Shown: in pieces, positions 1-8,404 of the stretch
Numbering within the stretch: position 1 is the first letter of the stretch
Layout of the letters: every line of letters starts with the position of its first letter
DNA from: Candidatus Avelusimicrobium vaccinum
GTDB taxonomy: Bacteria; Elusimicrobiota; Elusimicrobia; Elusimicrobiales; Elusimicrobiaceae
Assembly (NCBI GenBank): GCA_902794895.1
Contig: CADBIY010000014.1
Span: forward strand, 1-37,812
Length of the DNA stretch: 37,812 bases
Direction: 5' to 3'
The notes under the pieces: generated by a model
What the model saw: only the letters and a program-made list of their open reading frames with translations
Told to the model about the DNA's origin: nothing
Database searches by the model: none
Program-made: the position numbers and the translations under genes

Positions 1-1
1 C

Positions 2-262
2 AATTTCAAAGCCGTCCACAATGAAACGAAAGGCGGCGTAGTGAGAGTGTTCTTGAAATACACGCCTGAAAACGAATGCGTCATTCAAGGTTTGAAGCGC
101 ATTTCTAAACCGGGTTCCCGTGTTTACAGCGCGTACAACAACATTCCGAAAGTGCGTGGTGCCTTTGGGGTTACGATTTTATCTACCTCTAAAGGGATTA
201 TGACCGACGCGCAAGCCAAGGCCGAAAAAATCGGCGGCGAATTGTTGTGCCAAGTTTGGTAA
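2..262 (+). CDS. rpsH: 30S ribosomal protein S8 (C-terminal part)
   Basis: This is the C-terminal part of S8, a primary 16S rRNA-binding protein of the small subunit platform. The reading frame is open from base 2, so the gene begins upstream of the window. The end carries the S8 signature: a stretch reading [17 protein letters not shown], then [10 protein letters not shown], matching the usual STSKGIMT...GGEVLCxVW ending. An internal ATG at base 41 should not be taken as the start. It is followed nine bases later by rplF, the normal spc-operon order. S8 is the translational repressor of the spc operon in Escherichia coli; the target site is not visible here. Confidence 0.95.
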   Translation, partial: NFKAVHNETKGGVVRVFLKYTPENECVIQGLKRISKPGSRVYSAYNNIPKVRGAFGVTILSTSKGIMTDAQAKAEKIGGELLCQVW

Positions 263-271
263 GGGGGGAAT

Positions 272-823
272 ATGAGCAGAATTGGAAAAAAAGTAATCAA
301 TATTCCCGCTAAAACCAAAGTGGAAATCAAAGAAAATTTAATCACCGCAACGGGTGCATTAGGCACGCTTTCTTATACAGTCCCGGCCGGAATTACCCCG
401 GAACTTAAAGACGGCACCTTAACTTTTACGGTCGCCGAAGGCCGTGTAAAAGAACTCAATGCGTTGCACGGAACGACCCGCGCGAACGTTTTCAATATCA
501 TTGAAGGCGTTACCAACGGGTTTAGCAAAGTGCTCGAAATTAACGGGTTAGGTTATCGCGCATCGGTAGCCGGTAAAAAACTGAATTTAGAACTCGGTTT
601 TTCTCACCCGGTTAATTTGGAAATCCCGACGGGTTTAACCGTAGAAATAGACGGTAAAACCGGGGCCGTAACGGTGAAAGGCAGCGATAAATTCAAAGTA
701 GGTGATTTTGCTGCTAAGATCCGCCGCATCAGACCGCCGGAACCTTACAAAGGCAGCGGTATTAAATACCAAGGTGAACATATTGTTCGCAAAGCCGGTA
801 AAACTGCGGCAGGAGGCAAATAA
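272..823 (+). CDS. rplF: 50S ribosomal protein L6
   Basis: L6 binds 23S rRNA near the sarcin-ricin loop. The protein is 183 residues, normal for the family. It opens with [19 protein letters not shown] and ends with the conserved [19 protein letters not shown] followed by a basic tail, the C-terminal L6 signature. A GGGGGGAA-type ribosome binding site lies just before the ATG. It sits between rpsH and rplR with very short gaps, as expected in the spc operon. Confidence 0.98.
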   Translation: MSRIGKKVINIPAKTKVEIKENLITATGALGTLSYTVPAGITPELKDGTLTFTVAEGRVKELNALHGTTRANVFNIIEGVTNGFSKVLEINGLGYRASVAGKKLNLELGFSHPVNLEIPTGLTVEIDGKTGAVTVKGSDKFKVGDFAAKIRRIRPPEPYKGSGIKYQGEHIVRKAGKTAAGGK

Positions 824-825
824 TT

Positions 826-1191
826 ATGGCCACTAAACAAGAAAGATACCAATTCCGTAAAGACCGCAGCCGCGGGCACCTCTTGAAAAATGGAGCGCAC
901 CGCCCGAGACTGTCCGTTTACAGAAGTTTAAAATACATCTATGCCCAAATTATTGACGACAACACCCATAGCACGTTAGTATCTGCTACCACGTTGTCTA
1001 AAGAATTTGAAGGCAAATTTGAAACGTCCGCCAAAAGCATTGAGGCCGCCAAAGCCTTAGGTGCTGCGATCGCCAAAAAAGCGCTCGACAAAGGGATCAA
1101 AGAAGTTATGTTTGACCGCGGTGGGCGCGTCTACCACGGCAGAATCAAAGCGTTAGCCGATTCCGCCAGAGAAGCAGGATTGAAATTCTAA
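826..1191 (+). CDS. rplR: 50S ribosomal protein L18
   Basis: L18 binds 5S rRNA and helps seat it in the central protuberance. The 121-residue product has the family pattern: a basic N-terminus, [20 protein letters not shown], then the C-terminal [26 protein letters not shown]. It starts only two bases after the rplF stop, with the ribosome binding site (GGAGG) inside the end of rplF, so the two are probably translationally coupled. Confidence 0.98.
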   Translation: MATKQERYQFRKDRSRGHLLKNGAHRPRLSVYRSLKYIYAQIIDDNTHSTLVSATTLSKEFEGKFETSAKSIEAAKALGAAIAKKALDKGIKEVMFDRGGRVYHGRIKALADSAREAGLKF

Positions 1192-1208
1192 GTAGATAGG
1201 TGAATTTA

Positions 1209-1796
1209 ATGTCTAACGAAGAAAGAAAAGAAGCGAAAGGCAAAAGAGCCGAGTTTCAAAAAGCCAAACCCGCGGCAGAAGGGAAAACGACGGTTATTAA
1301 CGTCGCCCGTACCACCAAAGTAGTAAAAGGTGGTAAACGTATGGGTTTCCGTGCCTTAGTAGTAGTTGGCAACGGGCAAGGCAAAGTAGGCGTAGCAATT
1401 GGAAAAGCCAATCAAGTGCAAGCGGCTATCGCCAAAGCGGAAACGCATGCGCGCAAGCATATGATTACGTTCCCGATTGTCGGCGAAACGATTCCGCACG
1501 AAACGATCGGTAAATTTGGGGCTGCCTCGGTTTGGATGAAACCGGCTGCTCCGGGTACCGGTGTAATCGCCGGAAGTGGTGTACGTTTGTTGTTTGAAGC
1601 TGCCGGCATTAAAGACGTGCTCGCCAAAAGTTTAGGTAGCACCAACCCGTGCAACTTAGTGTATGCTACCTTAGAGGCTTTTAAACAACTTAAAAGCAAA
1701 GAAACCGTGAATGTCATTCGCGGTAAAGCGGCTCCGGCTGCAGAAACCCCCAAAGCAGAAGCAGTTGTAACTGCTGAACCTGCTAAGGCCGAGTAA
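1209..1796 (+). CDS. rpsE: 30S ribosomal protein S5
   Basis: S5 is a small-subunit protein involved in decoding fidelity and mRNA helicase activity at the entry tunnel. I prefer the ATG at 1209 ([11 protein letters not shown]) over the in-frame GTG at 1200, because AGGTGA ends five bases before it. The S5 RNA-binding and C-terminal domains are clear ([18 protein letters not shown], then [19 protein letters not shown]). A low-complexity tail rich in Ala, Pro, Glu and Lys, about 25 residues, extends beyond the usual end. The next gene is rplO: L30 (rpmD), normally between them, is absent. Confidence 0.97.
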   Translation: MSNEERKEAKGKRAEFQKAKPAAEGKTTVINVARTTKVVKGGKRMGFRALVVVGNGQGKVGVAIGKANQVQAAIAKAETHARKHMITFPIVGETIPHETIGKFGAASVWMKPAAPGTGVIAGSGVRLLFEAAGIKDVLAKSLGSTNPCNLVYATLEAFKQLKSKETVNVIRGKAAPAAETPKAEAVVTAEPAKAE

Positions 1797-1813
1797 AGTG
1801 GAGAGAAAATACT

Positions 1814-2275
1814 ATGGTAACTTTGAATAATCTTTTCCCGAAACATGGCTCTCGTAAAGCCAAAAGACGCTTGGGGTTAGGCCCGGGTTCCGGCTTGGGT
1901 AACTACTGCACCAAAGGTATGAAAGGTCAAACTTCCCGTTCGGGTAACTCCCGCAAAGAAAGCAAGGAAGGGGGCCAAATGCCTTTAATCCGCCATACGC
2001 CTAAAAGCGGTTTTTCCAATAAAGATTTTGCCAGACGTTTTGACTATGTCAATGTAGGCTCTTTGGAAAAATTCTTTGCGGCCGGTGCGGAAGTAACGCC
2101 TGAAGCTTTAAAAAAAGCCGGTATCATTCATGATGCCAGCCGTGTGAAAGTTTTAGCCAGCGGAACGCTGTCTAAAGCGTTGAAAGTGTCTGCACATGGT
2201 TTTTCTGCCACCGCTAAAGCGGCGATTGAAAAAGCCGGCGGCACTGTAACCGTGCTTGAACAGAAGACGAAATAA
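1814..2275 (+). CDS. rplO: 50S ribosomal protein L15
   Basis: L15 is a late-assembling large-subunit protein with an extended basic N-terminus. The product is 153 residues. The N-terminal part carries the Gly- and Lys-rich L15 pattern (RKAKRRLGLGPGSGLGNY, then KGGQMPL-type sequence), and the C-terminal globular part ends with a beta strand, GGTVTVLEQ. A GAGAGAAA ribosome binding site precedes the ATG. The stop shares one base with the secY start, pointing to coupled translation. Confidence 0.97.
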   Translation: MVTLNNLFPKHGSRKAKRRLGLGPGSGLGNYCTKGMKGQTSRSGNSRKESKEGGQMPLIRHTPKSGFSNKDFARRFDYVNVGSLEKFFAAGAEVTPEALKKAGIIHDASRVKVLASGTLSKALKVSAHGFSATAKAAIEKAGGTVTVLEQKTK

Positions 2276-3609
2276 TGTCAAACAACACAGTTGCAAATAT
2301 TTTTAATGCGCCCGAGCTTAAGAAGAGACTTCTCTTCGTGCTCGGCGCATTGGCTGTTTTCCGGGTAGCGGCTGCTATCCCGATACCGGGCATCAATACG
2401 GAAGTATTAAAACAACTCTTTGCCGCCCATCAAAACGGTATTTTAGGTTTTATGAATATCTTTTCGGGTGGTGCATTGGGACGTTTTTCCATCTTGGCGC
2501 TTGGTATTATGCCGTATATTAACGCCTCCATTATTATGGGGTTAGTGCGCGGGGCGCATATTTTCCCGGCACTGGACCGCATGCATAAAGAAGGGGAATC
2601 CGGCAGAAGAAAAGAAAATCAAATTACCCGCATTTTTGCACTGTTCTTGGCCTTATTACAAGGCTCTATGATGACGTTTGCCATCACCCGTGTAGAAGGT
2701 GCTGGCGGTGTTTCTGCGGTAGTAAATCCCTCGTTTATGTTTTTTGTAACGACGGTAGTTACGTTGGCCGCCGGGACCATGTTTGTGATGTGGTTAGGTG
2801 AACAAATTACAGAAAAAGGCGTGGGAAACGGGATTTCTTTAATTATTTTTGCCGGTATTGTGGACCGCTTACCGGGTGCCATTATGGAAGTTATCAACCG
2901 GGTTCAAACGGATGAAATGGACTTCTTTATGGCCCTTGTTATTTTTGGTGCGGCGATTGTGATCACGGCTTTAGTGGTATGGCTGGAAACGGCTCAACGC
3001 CAAATTCCGGTGCAGTATGCTAAACGCCAGGTAGGAAATAAAACATATGGTGGGCAAACCAGTTATCTGCCTCTCAAAATTGATCAGAGCGGTGTGATCG
3101 CGGTTATCTTTGCCTCGTCTGTTATTTCGCTACCGCTTACTATTGCCAGTTTTAACCAAGAAGCGGTTTGGGCACAGAAAATTTTAAGTGCTATGAATCA
3201 CAGCAATATTTGGTATATGCTGATTTTCTCGGCGCTGATTATTTTCTTCTGCTACTTTTATAACTCTATGACGATTAACCCCGCCGATTTAGCCGAAAAC
3301 ATGAAAAAATGGGGCGGCTTTATTCAAGGGATTCGTCCGGGAGAACCGACCAAGAACTACATTGAATGGGTAATGAACCGGTTAACGTTCTGCGGAGCAA
3401 TTTTTGTATGTTTGATTGCGATTTTGCCGGACTTTTTCCGCGCGTACTTTGATGTGGATTTCTATTTCGGCGGTACGGCTCTTTTAATTGTAGTAGGTGT
3501 TGCGTTAGATACGGTCGGTCAAGTACAAGCGCACCTGTTAGCCCGCAATTATGAACCTTTAATGAAAGGTTCTAAACGGATTAAGGGCCGCTGGTTTAAC
3601 GTACAATAA
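2275..3609 (+). CDS. secY: Preprotein translocase subunit SecY
   Basis: SecY is the pore-forming subunit of the Sec translocon in the inner membrane, partnering SecE and SecG. At 444 residues it is of normal length, with about ten hydrophobic segments. Recognisable parts are the first transmembrane helix and plug region (RVAAAIPIPGIN), the ILALGIMPYINASIIM stretch, the cytoplasmic loop with RQIPVQYAKR, and the IRPGEPTKNYIEWVMNRLTF segment before the last helices. It overlaps rplO by one base and is the last gene before a 154-base gap that holds a large inverted repeat. Confidence 0.98.
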   Translation: MSNNTVANIFNAPELKKRLLFVLGALAVFRVAAAIPIPGINTEVLKQLFAAHQNGILGFMNIFSGGALGRFSILALGIMPYINASIIMGLVRGAHIFPALDRMHKEGESGRRKENQITRIFALFLALLQGSMMTFAITRVEGAGGVSAVVNPSFMFFVTTVVTLAAGTMFVMWLGEQITEKGVGNGISLIIFAGIVDRLPGAIMEVINRVQTDEMDFFMALVIFGAAIVITALVVWLETAQRQIPVQYAKRQVGNKTYGGQTSYLPLKIDQSGVIAVIFASSVISLPLTIASFNQEAVWAQKILSAMNHSNIWYMLIFSALIIFFCYFYNSMTINPADLAENMKKWGGFIQGIRPGEPTKNYIEWVMNRLTFCGAIFVCLIAILPDFFRAYFDVDFYFGGTALLIVVGVALDTVGQVQAHLLARNYEPLMKGSKRIKGRWFNVQ

Positions 3610-3610
3610 T

Positions 3611-3716
3611 TTTTGAGTGATTTAGGGGAATTTCGTTGTTGCTACGAAACTCACGTATTTTTTAATATACGCTTCGTTTCTACGCGCCTAGAAATTCCCT
3701 CAAAATCTCTCAAAAT
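3611..3716. repeat. Large imperfect inverted repeat between secY and adk
   Basis: The two halves of this 106-base block are near-complementary. The outer arms pair TTTTGAG-GATTT-GGGAATTTC (3611-3634) with GAAATTCCC-AAATC-CTCAAAA (3691-3715). Inner arms continue with weaker pairing around GCTACGAAAC (3641-3650) and GTTTCTACG (3676-3684), and the loop is AT-rich near 3655-3668. A further copy of the GGGGAATTTT motif occurs at 3743-3752, before adk. It could be an RNA hairpin that tunes expression between secY and adk, or a small dispersed palindromic element. There is no T-run typical of an intrinsic terminator, and no ORF I trust in the gap. Confidence 0.6.
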
Positions 3717-3763
3717 ACCCAAAAAGTCGGAATTGATAATTTTGGGGAATTTTAGAAAATTTT

Positions 3764-4390
3764 ATGAATATCATTTTAATGGGTTGTCCCGGGGCCGGTA
3801 AAGGAACGCAATCGGCCAAACTGCAACAAGAACTCCACTTGGAACATATCTCCACCGGGGATGTGCTTCGTGCGGAAATTGCAGCCGGAACAACTTTGGG
3901 CAAACAAATTGCCGGGCTTATCAATGCCGGTAATTTAGTGCCGGATGAACTCATGATTTCTATGTTGGAACAACGCGTTCAATCAGCCAAAGGCGGGATT
4001 ATTTTTGATGGATTTCCGCGCACGGTAGCGCAAGCGCAGGCGTTGGATGAAATGATGAAACGTCTGCACCGCGATATTACGGCTGTAATTATGATAGATC
4101 TTTCGGAAAGTGAAGTAGTAAAACGGTTGTCTACGCGTCGCTTATGCAAAAAATGCGGTAAGCCGGCGGCTACTTCCACGCAGCCCACGTGTGAATGCGG
4201 TGGCGAATTATACGTTCGTGCCGACGACGCTCCGGAAAGCGTGAAACACCGGTTGGAAGTCTATCGCAAAGACACCTTGCCGGTTAAAAATTATTATTTA
4301 ACCAGCGGCAAGTATGTTGAAGTTAACGGGCAACAAACGCCCGAACAAGTTTTTGAGGACATTGTACAAGTCCTTAAGAAGGCAAAATGA
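3764..4390 (+). CDS. adk: Adenylate kinase, zinc-type lid
   Basis: Adenylate kinase interconverts ATP + AMP and 2 ADP in the cytoplasm. The 208-residue protein starts with the P-loop GCPGAGKGTQSAK at about residues 7-19. It has the AMP-binding GDVLRAEI and the DGFPRT motif near residue 84. The LID domain carries a CKKC pair and a later CEC, a likely zinc-binding lid as in many Gram-positive and thermophile enzymes. No good Shine-Dalgarno sequence precedes the ATG, but it fits the family N-terminus exactly. Its stop overlaps the map start by four bases (ATGA). Confidence 0.97.
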   Translation: MNIILMGCPGAGKGTQSAKLQQELHLEHISTGDVLRAEIAAGTTLGKQIAGLINAGNLVPDELMISMLEQRVQSAKGGIIFDGFPRTVAQAQALDEMMKRLHRDITAVIMIDLSESEVVKRLSTRRLCKKCGKPAATSTQPTCECGGELYVRADDAPESVKHRLEVYRKDTLPVKNYYLTSGKYVEVNGQQTPEQVFEDIVQVLKKAK

Positions 4391-5139
4391 TTGAAGTAAA
4401 AAACGAACAAGAACTCGCACGTATGCGTAAAGCCGGCAAAGTAACGGCCGCCGTTTTAAAACAAATGACGGAACTCGTACGCCCCGGTATCAGCACGTGG
4501 GAACTTGACCAAGCCGCGGAAAAAACGATTCGTTCCTTCGGAGCGACACCGCTTTTTCTGGGGTACTATGGGTTTCCGGGAAGTATTTGCGCGTCGGTAA
4601 ACGAAGAAGTCGTGCACGGAATCCCAAAAAAAGATAGAATATTAAAGAGTGGTGATATTATCAGTATCGATACAGGAGCCCGCCTTGACGGTTTCTGTTC
4701 GGATGCCGCAATCACCCTCGGTGTAGGAAAAGTTTCTGATGAAGCCCAGAAGTTAATGGACGTTACAAAGAAATCTTTGTATAAGGCCATTGGGCAAGTC
4801 AAAGCCGGGCGCCGCTTAGGCGACGTACAACACGCGGTGGAAACTTTTGCTATGCAACACAACATGGGTGTGGTGCGTGATTATTGCGGGCACGGAATTG
4901 GCCGTAATATGCACGAAGAACCTAGCATTCCAAACTTTGGAACGCCGGGCACCGGACCGGTTTTAGAAGCCGGAATGGTGCTTGCAATTGAGCCCATGTT
5001 AACTGCGGGAACATTTAGAGTCAGGGAGTTGGAAGACGGCTGGACAGTTGTTACCAGAGACGGCAGTTATGCTGCCCACTTTGAACACACGGTGGCTGTT
5101 ACCGCTAACGGCAGTGAGATTTTCACTGCTTTTGAATAA
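4387..5139 (+). CDS. map: Methionine aminopeptidase, type I
   Basis: Map removes the initiator methionine from new proteins and uses two divalent metal ions. The 250-residue product shows the pita-bread fold landmarks: HGIP, then ISIDTGARLDGFCSDAAIT with the first metal-binding Asp pair, GHGIGRNMHEEPSIPN with the metal-ligand His, and EPMLT and HFEHTVAVT with the Glu ligands. It overlaps adk by four bases in the classic adk-map pair within the spc operon. No long N-terminal extension is present, so it is type Ia. Confidence 0.97.
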   Translation: MIEVKNEQELARMRKAGKVTAAVLKQMTELVRPGISTWELDQAAEKTIRSFGATPLFLGYYGFPGSICASVNEEVVHGIPKKDRILKSGDIISIDTGARLDGFCSDAAITLGVGKVSDEAQKLMDVTKKSLYKAIGQVKAGRRLGDVQHAVETFAMQHNMGVVRDYCGHGIGRNMHEEPSIPNFGTPGTGPVLEAGMVLAIEPMLTAGTFRVRELEDGWTVVTRDGSYAAHFEHTVAVTANGSEIFTAFE

Positions 5140-5217
5140 AAACACTCGCTTTGTTTGCGAAAGTAAACAGGAGCGGATGGTTTTTGTTCGTGAAATTTAA
5201 TCCAAACTCGGAGTTGT

Positions 5218-5430
5218 ATGAGTGATAAGATTGAAATAGAGGGTAAGGTCCTGGAAGCGTTGCCTAATGCAATGTTTAAAATTGAAATTGCGGGCGGCAA
5301 AACGATCTTGGGGCACATATCCGGCAAGATGAGAGTTCATCATATAAGAATTCTTCCCGGGGATAAAGTGAAATTGGAACTTTCTCCATACGATTTAACC
5401 CGCGGACGGATTACTTATAGGGAGAAATAA
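5218..5430 (+). CDS. infA: Translation initiation factor IF-1
   Basis: IF-1 occupies the A site during initiation. The product is 70 residues, a single S1/OB fold domain: [54 protein letters not shown], matching the family almost end to end. It lies 78 bases after map, a gap in which I see no gene, and its TAA is followed immediately by the rpmJ start, so infA and rpmJ are probably co-translated. Confidence 0.98.
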   Translation: MSDKIEIEGKVLEALPNAMFKIEIAGGKTILGHISGKMRVHHIRILPGDKVKLELSPYDLTRGRITYREK

Positions 5431-5544
5431 ATGAAAGTCAGAGCCAGTGTCAAAAAGATATGTCAAAAATGCAAAATTATTAAACGCAACGGCGTAGTCC
5501 GTGTGGTTTGCGAAGTAGCAAAACACAAACAACGCCAAGGTTAA
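5431..5544 (+). CDS. rpmJ: 50S ribosomal protein L36, zinc-ribbon type
   Basis: This small gene encodes 37 residues beginning [20 protein letters not shown]36 is the smallest large-subunit protein. Cys11, Cys14, Cys27 and His32 form the expected zinc-binding set, so this is the zinc-containing (C+) form. The start codon directly abuts the infA stop, with the ribosome binding site AGGGAG in the end of infA. Order infA-rpmJ-rpsM is standard. Confidence 0.97.
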   Translation: MKVRASVKKICQKCKIIKRNGVVRVVCEVAKHKQRQG

Positions 5545-5566
5545 TTTATAGGAGTTTTAGAAAAAT

Positions 5567-5941
5567 ATGGCTAGAGTCGCAGGTATTGATTTACCGAAAA
5601 ACAAAAGAATTGATGTCGCGTTGGAATACATCTACGGCATCGGCAAGAAAAATGCCAAAGAAGTGCTTGCCAAATTAGAAGGCCAGATTGATCCCGCCAC
5701 CCGCGTGAAAGATTTGACCGAACAACAAGCAGGTCTCTTAAATACCATTTTGCAAAAAGAATACAAAGTGGAAGGGGAACTTCGCCGTGAAGTAGCGCAA
5801 AATATTCACCGTGCTATTGAAATTGGTTCGTACAGAGGCCAACGCCACCGCCGTAATTTACCGGTACGCGGCCAACGCACCAAAACCAACAGCCGCACCC
5901 GCCGCGGAAGAAGAAAAACCGTCGGTTCGAAGACCAAATAA
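5567..5941 (+). CDS. rpsM: 30S ribosomal protein S13
   Basis: S13 sits in the head of the small subunit and contacts the large subunit and P-site tRNA. The 124-residue product begins [21 protein letters not shown], and the C-terminal part contains the signature [21 protein letters not shown], followed by a very basic tail. AGGAG lies nine bases upstream of the ATG. It opens the rpsM-rpsK-rpsD-rpoA-rplQ alpha block. Confidence 0.98.
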   Translation: MARVAGIDLPKNKRIDVALEYIYGIGKKNAKEVLAKLEGQIDPATRVKDLTEQQAGLLNTILQKEYKVEGELRREVAQNIHRAIEIGSYRGQRHRRNLPVRGQRTKTNSRTRRGRRKTVGSKTK

Positions 5942-5962
5942 TTTTTAGAAGGAATTTAAACT

Positions 5963-6385
5963 ATGGCAGAAGAAAAAGAAACAACAGCTGCAGCAGCAAA
6001 GGCTCCGGCAGCAAAAGCAAAAAAGAAAAACTCTAAGGCTCCGGCTTTTGGGGTTGTTCACATTTATTGTTCGTTCAATAATACAATTGTAACGGTGTCC
6101 GACGACAAAGGAAACACAGTCGCCTGGTCCACCGCCGGTTCTCACGGCTTTAAAGGTACCAAAAAATCTACGCCGTTTGCCGCGCAAATTACCAGCAATA
6201 AAGCGGCTGAAAAAGCCTATGCGCTCGGTATGCGTGAAGTGGCCGTTAAAGTATGCGGCCCGGGACAAGGCCGCGAAACGGCCGTACGTGCTGTACAACA
6301 AGCCGGACTTATCGTGTCTTCCATTAAAGACATTACCCCCATTCCGCACAACGGATGCAGACCGCCTAAAGCCAGGAGAGTATAA
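5963..6385 (+). CDS. rpsK: 30S ribosomal protein S11
   Basis: S11 lies on the platform and forms part of the mRNA exit site. The 140-residue product has an N-terminal extension of about 27 residues rich in Ala, Lys and Glu before the conserved core beginning [18 protein letters not shown]. The C-terminal signature ending [18 protein letters not shown] is intact. The extension is low-complexity and probably flexible. AGAAGGAA precedes the ATG, and rpsD follows after five bases. Confidence 0.98.
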   Translation: MAEEKETTAAAAKAPAAKAKKKNSKAPAFGVVHIYCSFNNTIVTVSDDKGNTVAWSTAGSHGFKGTKKSTPFAAQITSNKAAEKAYALGMREVAVKVCGPGQGRETAVRAVQQAGLIVSSIKDITPIPHNGCRPPKARRV

Positions 6386-6390
6386 TTTTT

Positions 6391-7020
6391 ATGTCTAGAT
6401 ATACAGGACCCAGCTGCAAAAAATGCAGAAAATTAGATTGCAAATTGTTCCTTAAAGGGACGAAATGCTATACCAATTGTGTCATGGACAAATTGGCCGC
6501 AGTCACCAAACGCGGTGGCAAAGTACGCAAAGCCAAAGTATCCGAATACGGAATCCGCTTGCAAGAAAAACAGAAAGCCAAATGGCAGTCTGGTATGTCG
6601 GAAATTCCGTTTCATAACTTGTTTGATGCCGCTGCTAAAGCGGAAGGTCAAACCGGTGAAAACTTTTTGCGTAAATTAGAAACCCGGTTGGATAATGTTG
6701 TCCGCCGTTTAGGTTTTGCGGTTTCGCTCAAAGCGGCGCGCCAACTCGTTTTGCACGGTTATGTGACTGTGAATGGAAAAGCCGTCAATGTTCCTTCGTA
6801 TCAATTACGCTTAGGCGATAAAGTAACTTTGGATAAATCGTTAGCGGAAAATGTGATGGTTAAACAAGGTTTAACCGAAGCCGAAAAACGCAACGAACGC
6901 CCGAGTTTCTTGGAATACGATAGCGAAAAAATGACCGGTAAACTTTTAAGATGGCCCGACAGAGCGGAAATGTCCTACCCTGTCAACGAGCAGCTGATCG
7001 TCGAATACTATTCTAAATAA
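6391..7020 (+). CDS. rpsD: 30S ribosomal protein S4, zinc-binding type
   Basis: S4 is a primary 16S rRNA-binding protein and, in many bacteria, the repressor of the alpha operon. The protein is 209 residues. Cys9, Cys12, Cys26 and Cys30 in the N-terminal region form the zinc site of C+ type S4 proteins. The S4 RNA-binding domain starts near residue 98 with LETRLDNVVRRLGFA and continues AARQLVLHGYVTVNGK. It is placed between rpsK and rpoA as usual. Confidence 0.98.
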   Translation: MSRYTGPSCKKCRKLDCKLFLKGTKCYTNCVMDKLAAVTKRGGKVRKAKVSEYGIRLQEKQKAKWQSGMSEIPFHNLFDAAAKAEGQTGENFLRKLETRLDNVVRRLGFAVSLKAARQLVLHGYVTVNGKAVNVPSYQLRLGDKVTLDKSLAENVMVKQGLTEAEKRNERPSFLEYDSEKMTGKLLRWPDRAEMSYPVNEQLIVEYYSK

Positions 7021-7038
7021 TAGGTTGGAGGCATAAGC

Positions 7039-8031
7039 ATGGCTTTTAATGAATTAGTACTTCCCCAAAAGATTCAATTGGAAGAAAAAACCGCGACCGA
7101 CTTTTACGGTAAATTTATTGCTGAACCGTACGAAAGCGGTTACGGCCACACCGTAGGAAACTCCTTGCGCCGGATTTTGTTATCCGGTATGGAAGGGGCT
7201 GCGGTTAGCGCTGTGCGGATCGCTGGGGCGGTGCATGAATTCAGCACCATTCCCAATGTACGGGAAGATGTAATTAATATTTTGCTCAACTTTAAGCATT
7301 TGCGTATTAAAATGGAAGGCAAAAACCGCGAATACTTACAGTTGCACGCCTCTAAACCCGGCGTTGTTACGGCTGCCGATATTGAAGAGTTAGATGGTGT
7401 GGAAATTATCAATAAAGATCTTGTAATCGCCACGTTAGAAGTAGGCGGTACCCTGGATATCGAAATTGAAGTTTCCCGCGGGAAAGGATATGTAGCGGCG
7501 GAAGAATCTGCTAAAGTGCAACGCCCGGCCGGATTTATCCCGGTGGATGCTCTTTATTCCCCGATTGTAAAAGTACACTATGATGTAGAACCTGCTCGTG
7601 TTGGCCAGAAAACGGACTATGACCGTTTGATTTTGGAAATCACGACGGACGGCACCTTGTTGCCGGCGCGTGCTTTGCACCGTGCAGCCGTTTTGTTGTC
7701 CGGTTCTCTTCATATTTTTACGATTGAAGGAGAAGCAGACTGTGTGGCTACTACCAGCGACGAGGCCGTTGAAGAACAGGCCCCGGTTGCTGCCACAACC
7801 AACACAGCCAGTTCGAAACAGGATGACTTATTAAATCAATCTATTGAATTTATTGAGTTATCTTCCCGGTCCATTAACTGCTTGAAATCGGAAAATGTGA
7901 ATACCGTACGCGATCTTGTCAAAATGACAGAAGATGAACTGAAAATGATCAAAAATTTCGGTGCCAAGTCTATGGACGAGATCAAAGAAAGACTGGCCGA
8001 GATGAACCTCTCGCTGGGCATGAAAATTTAA
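7039..8031 (+). CDS. rpoA: DNA-directed RNA polymerase subunit alpha
   Basis: RpoA nucleates assembly of RNA polymerase, and its C-terminal domain contacts upstream promoter DNA and activators. The 330-residue product shows the N-terminal domain with GYGHTVGNSLRRILLSGMEG (residues about 34-53). A flexible acidic/Ala linker lies around residues 235-260. The C-terminal helix-hairpin-helix domain contains ELSSRSINCLKSENVNTV and the later KNFGAKSMDEIKERL. TTGGAGG precedes the start. Both domains are intact. Confidence 0.98.
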   Translation: MAFNELVLPQKIQLEEKTATDFYGKFIAEPYESGYGHTVGNSLRRILLSGMEGAAVSAVRIAGAVHEFSTIPNVREDVINILLNFKHLRIKMEGKNREYLQLHASKPGVVTAADIEELDGVEIINKDLVIATLEVGGTLDIEIEVSRGKGYVAAEESAKVQRPAGFIPVDALYSPIVKVHYDVEPARVGQKTDYDRLILEITTDGTLLPARALHRAAVLLSGSLHIFTIEGEADCVATTSDEAVEEQAPVAATTNTASSKQDDLLNQSIEFIELSSRSINCLKSENVNTVRDLVKMTEDELKMIKNFGAKSMDEIKERLAEMNLSLGMKI

Positions 8032-8046
8032 GGAGTAACCTTTAGT

Positions 8047-8391
8047 ATGATTAAAAATACCGGATACCGGAAATTAGGTAAGACTTCGTCTCACCGCAAA
8101 GCGATGCTCAACAATATGGCAACGAGCATTATCCTTCACGAAGAAGTGAAAACTACTTTGCCCAAAGCCAAAGAAGTTCGCCGCGTGGTGGAAGGATTGA
8201 TTACCTTGGCAAAAGCCAATAATGAACGTGCCGCTGCAGATACGGTAAAAGATGCAGCTGCCCTCAAAAAATTGATGGAAGTATTAGCTGCCCGTTACGC
8301 AAATCGCGCCGGCGGTTTCTGCCGTATTTATCGTGCAGGCCTTCGCCAAGGCGATAATGCGGAAGTAGCCATTGTAAAATTGGTAGACTAA
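8047..8391 (+). CDS. rplQ: 50S ribosomal protein L17
   Basis: L17 lies near the exit tunnel of the large subunit. The 114-residue product has the family N-terminus ([20 protein letters not shown]), then [20 protein letters not shown], and ends with [20 protein letters not shown]. It is normally the last gene of the alpha operon, but here mreB follows after only 13 bases with no terminator between them. Confidence 0.97.
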   Translation: MIKNTGYRKLGKTSSHRKAMLNNMATSIILHEEVKTTLPKAKEVRRVVEGLITLAKANNERAAADTVKDAAALKKLMEVLAARYANRAGGFCRIYRAGLRQGDNAEVAIVKLVD

Positions 8392-8404
8392 TCTTGAGGG
8401 GTTT

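Noticed and set aside
3613-3801. 62-codon frame in the secY-adk gap
   Set aside because: It translates the inverted repeat and runs into adk in another frame; no ribosome binding site or family pattern.
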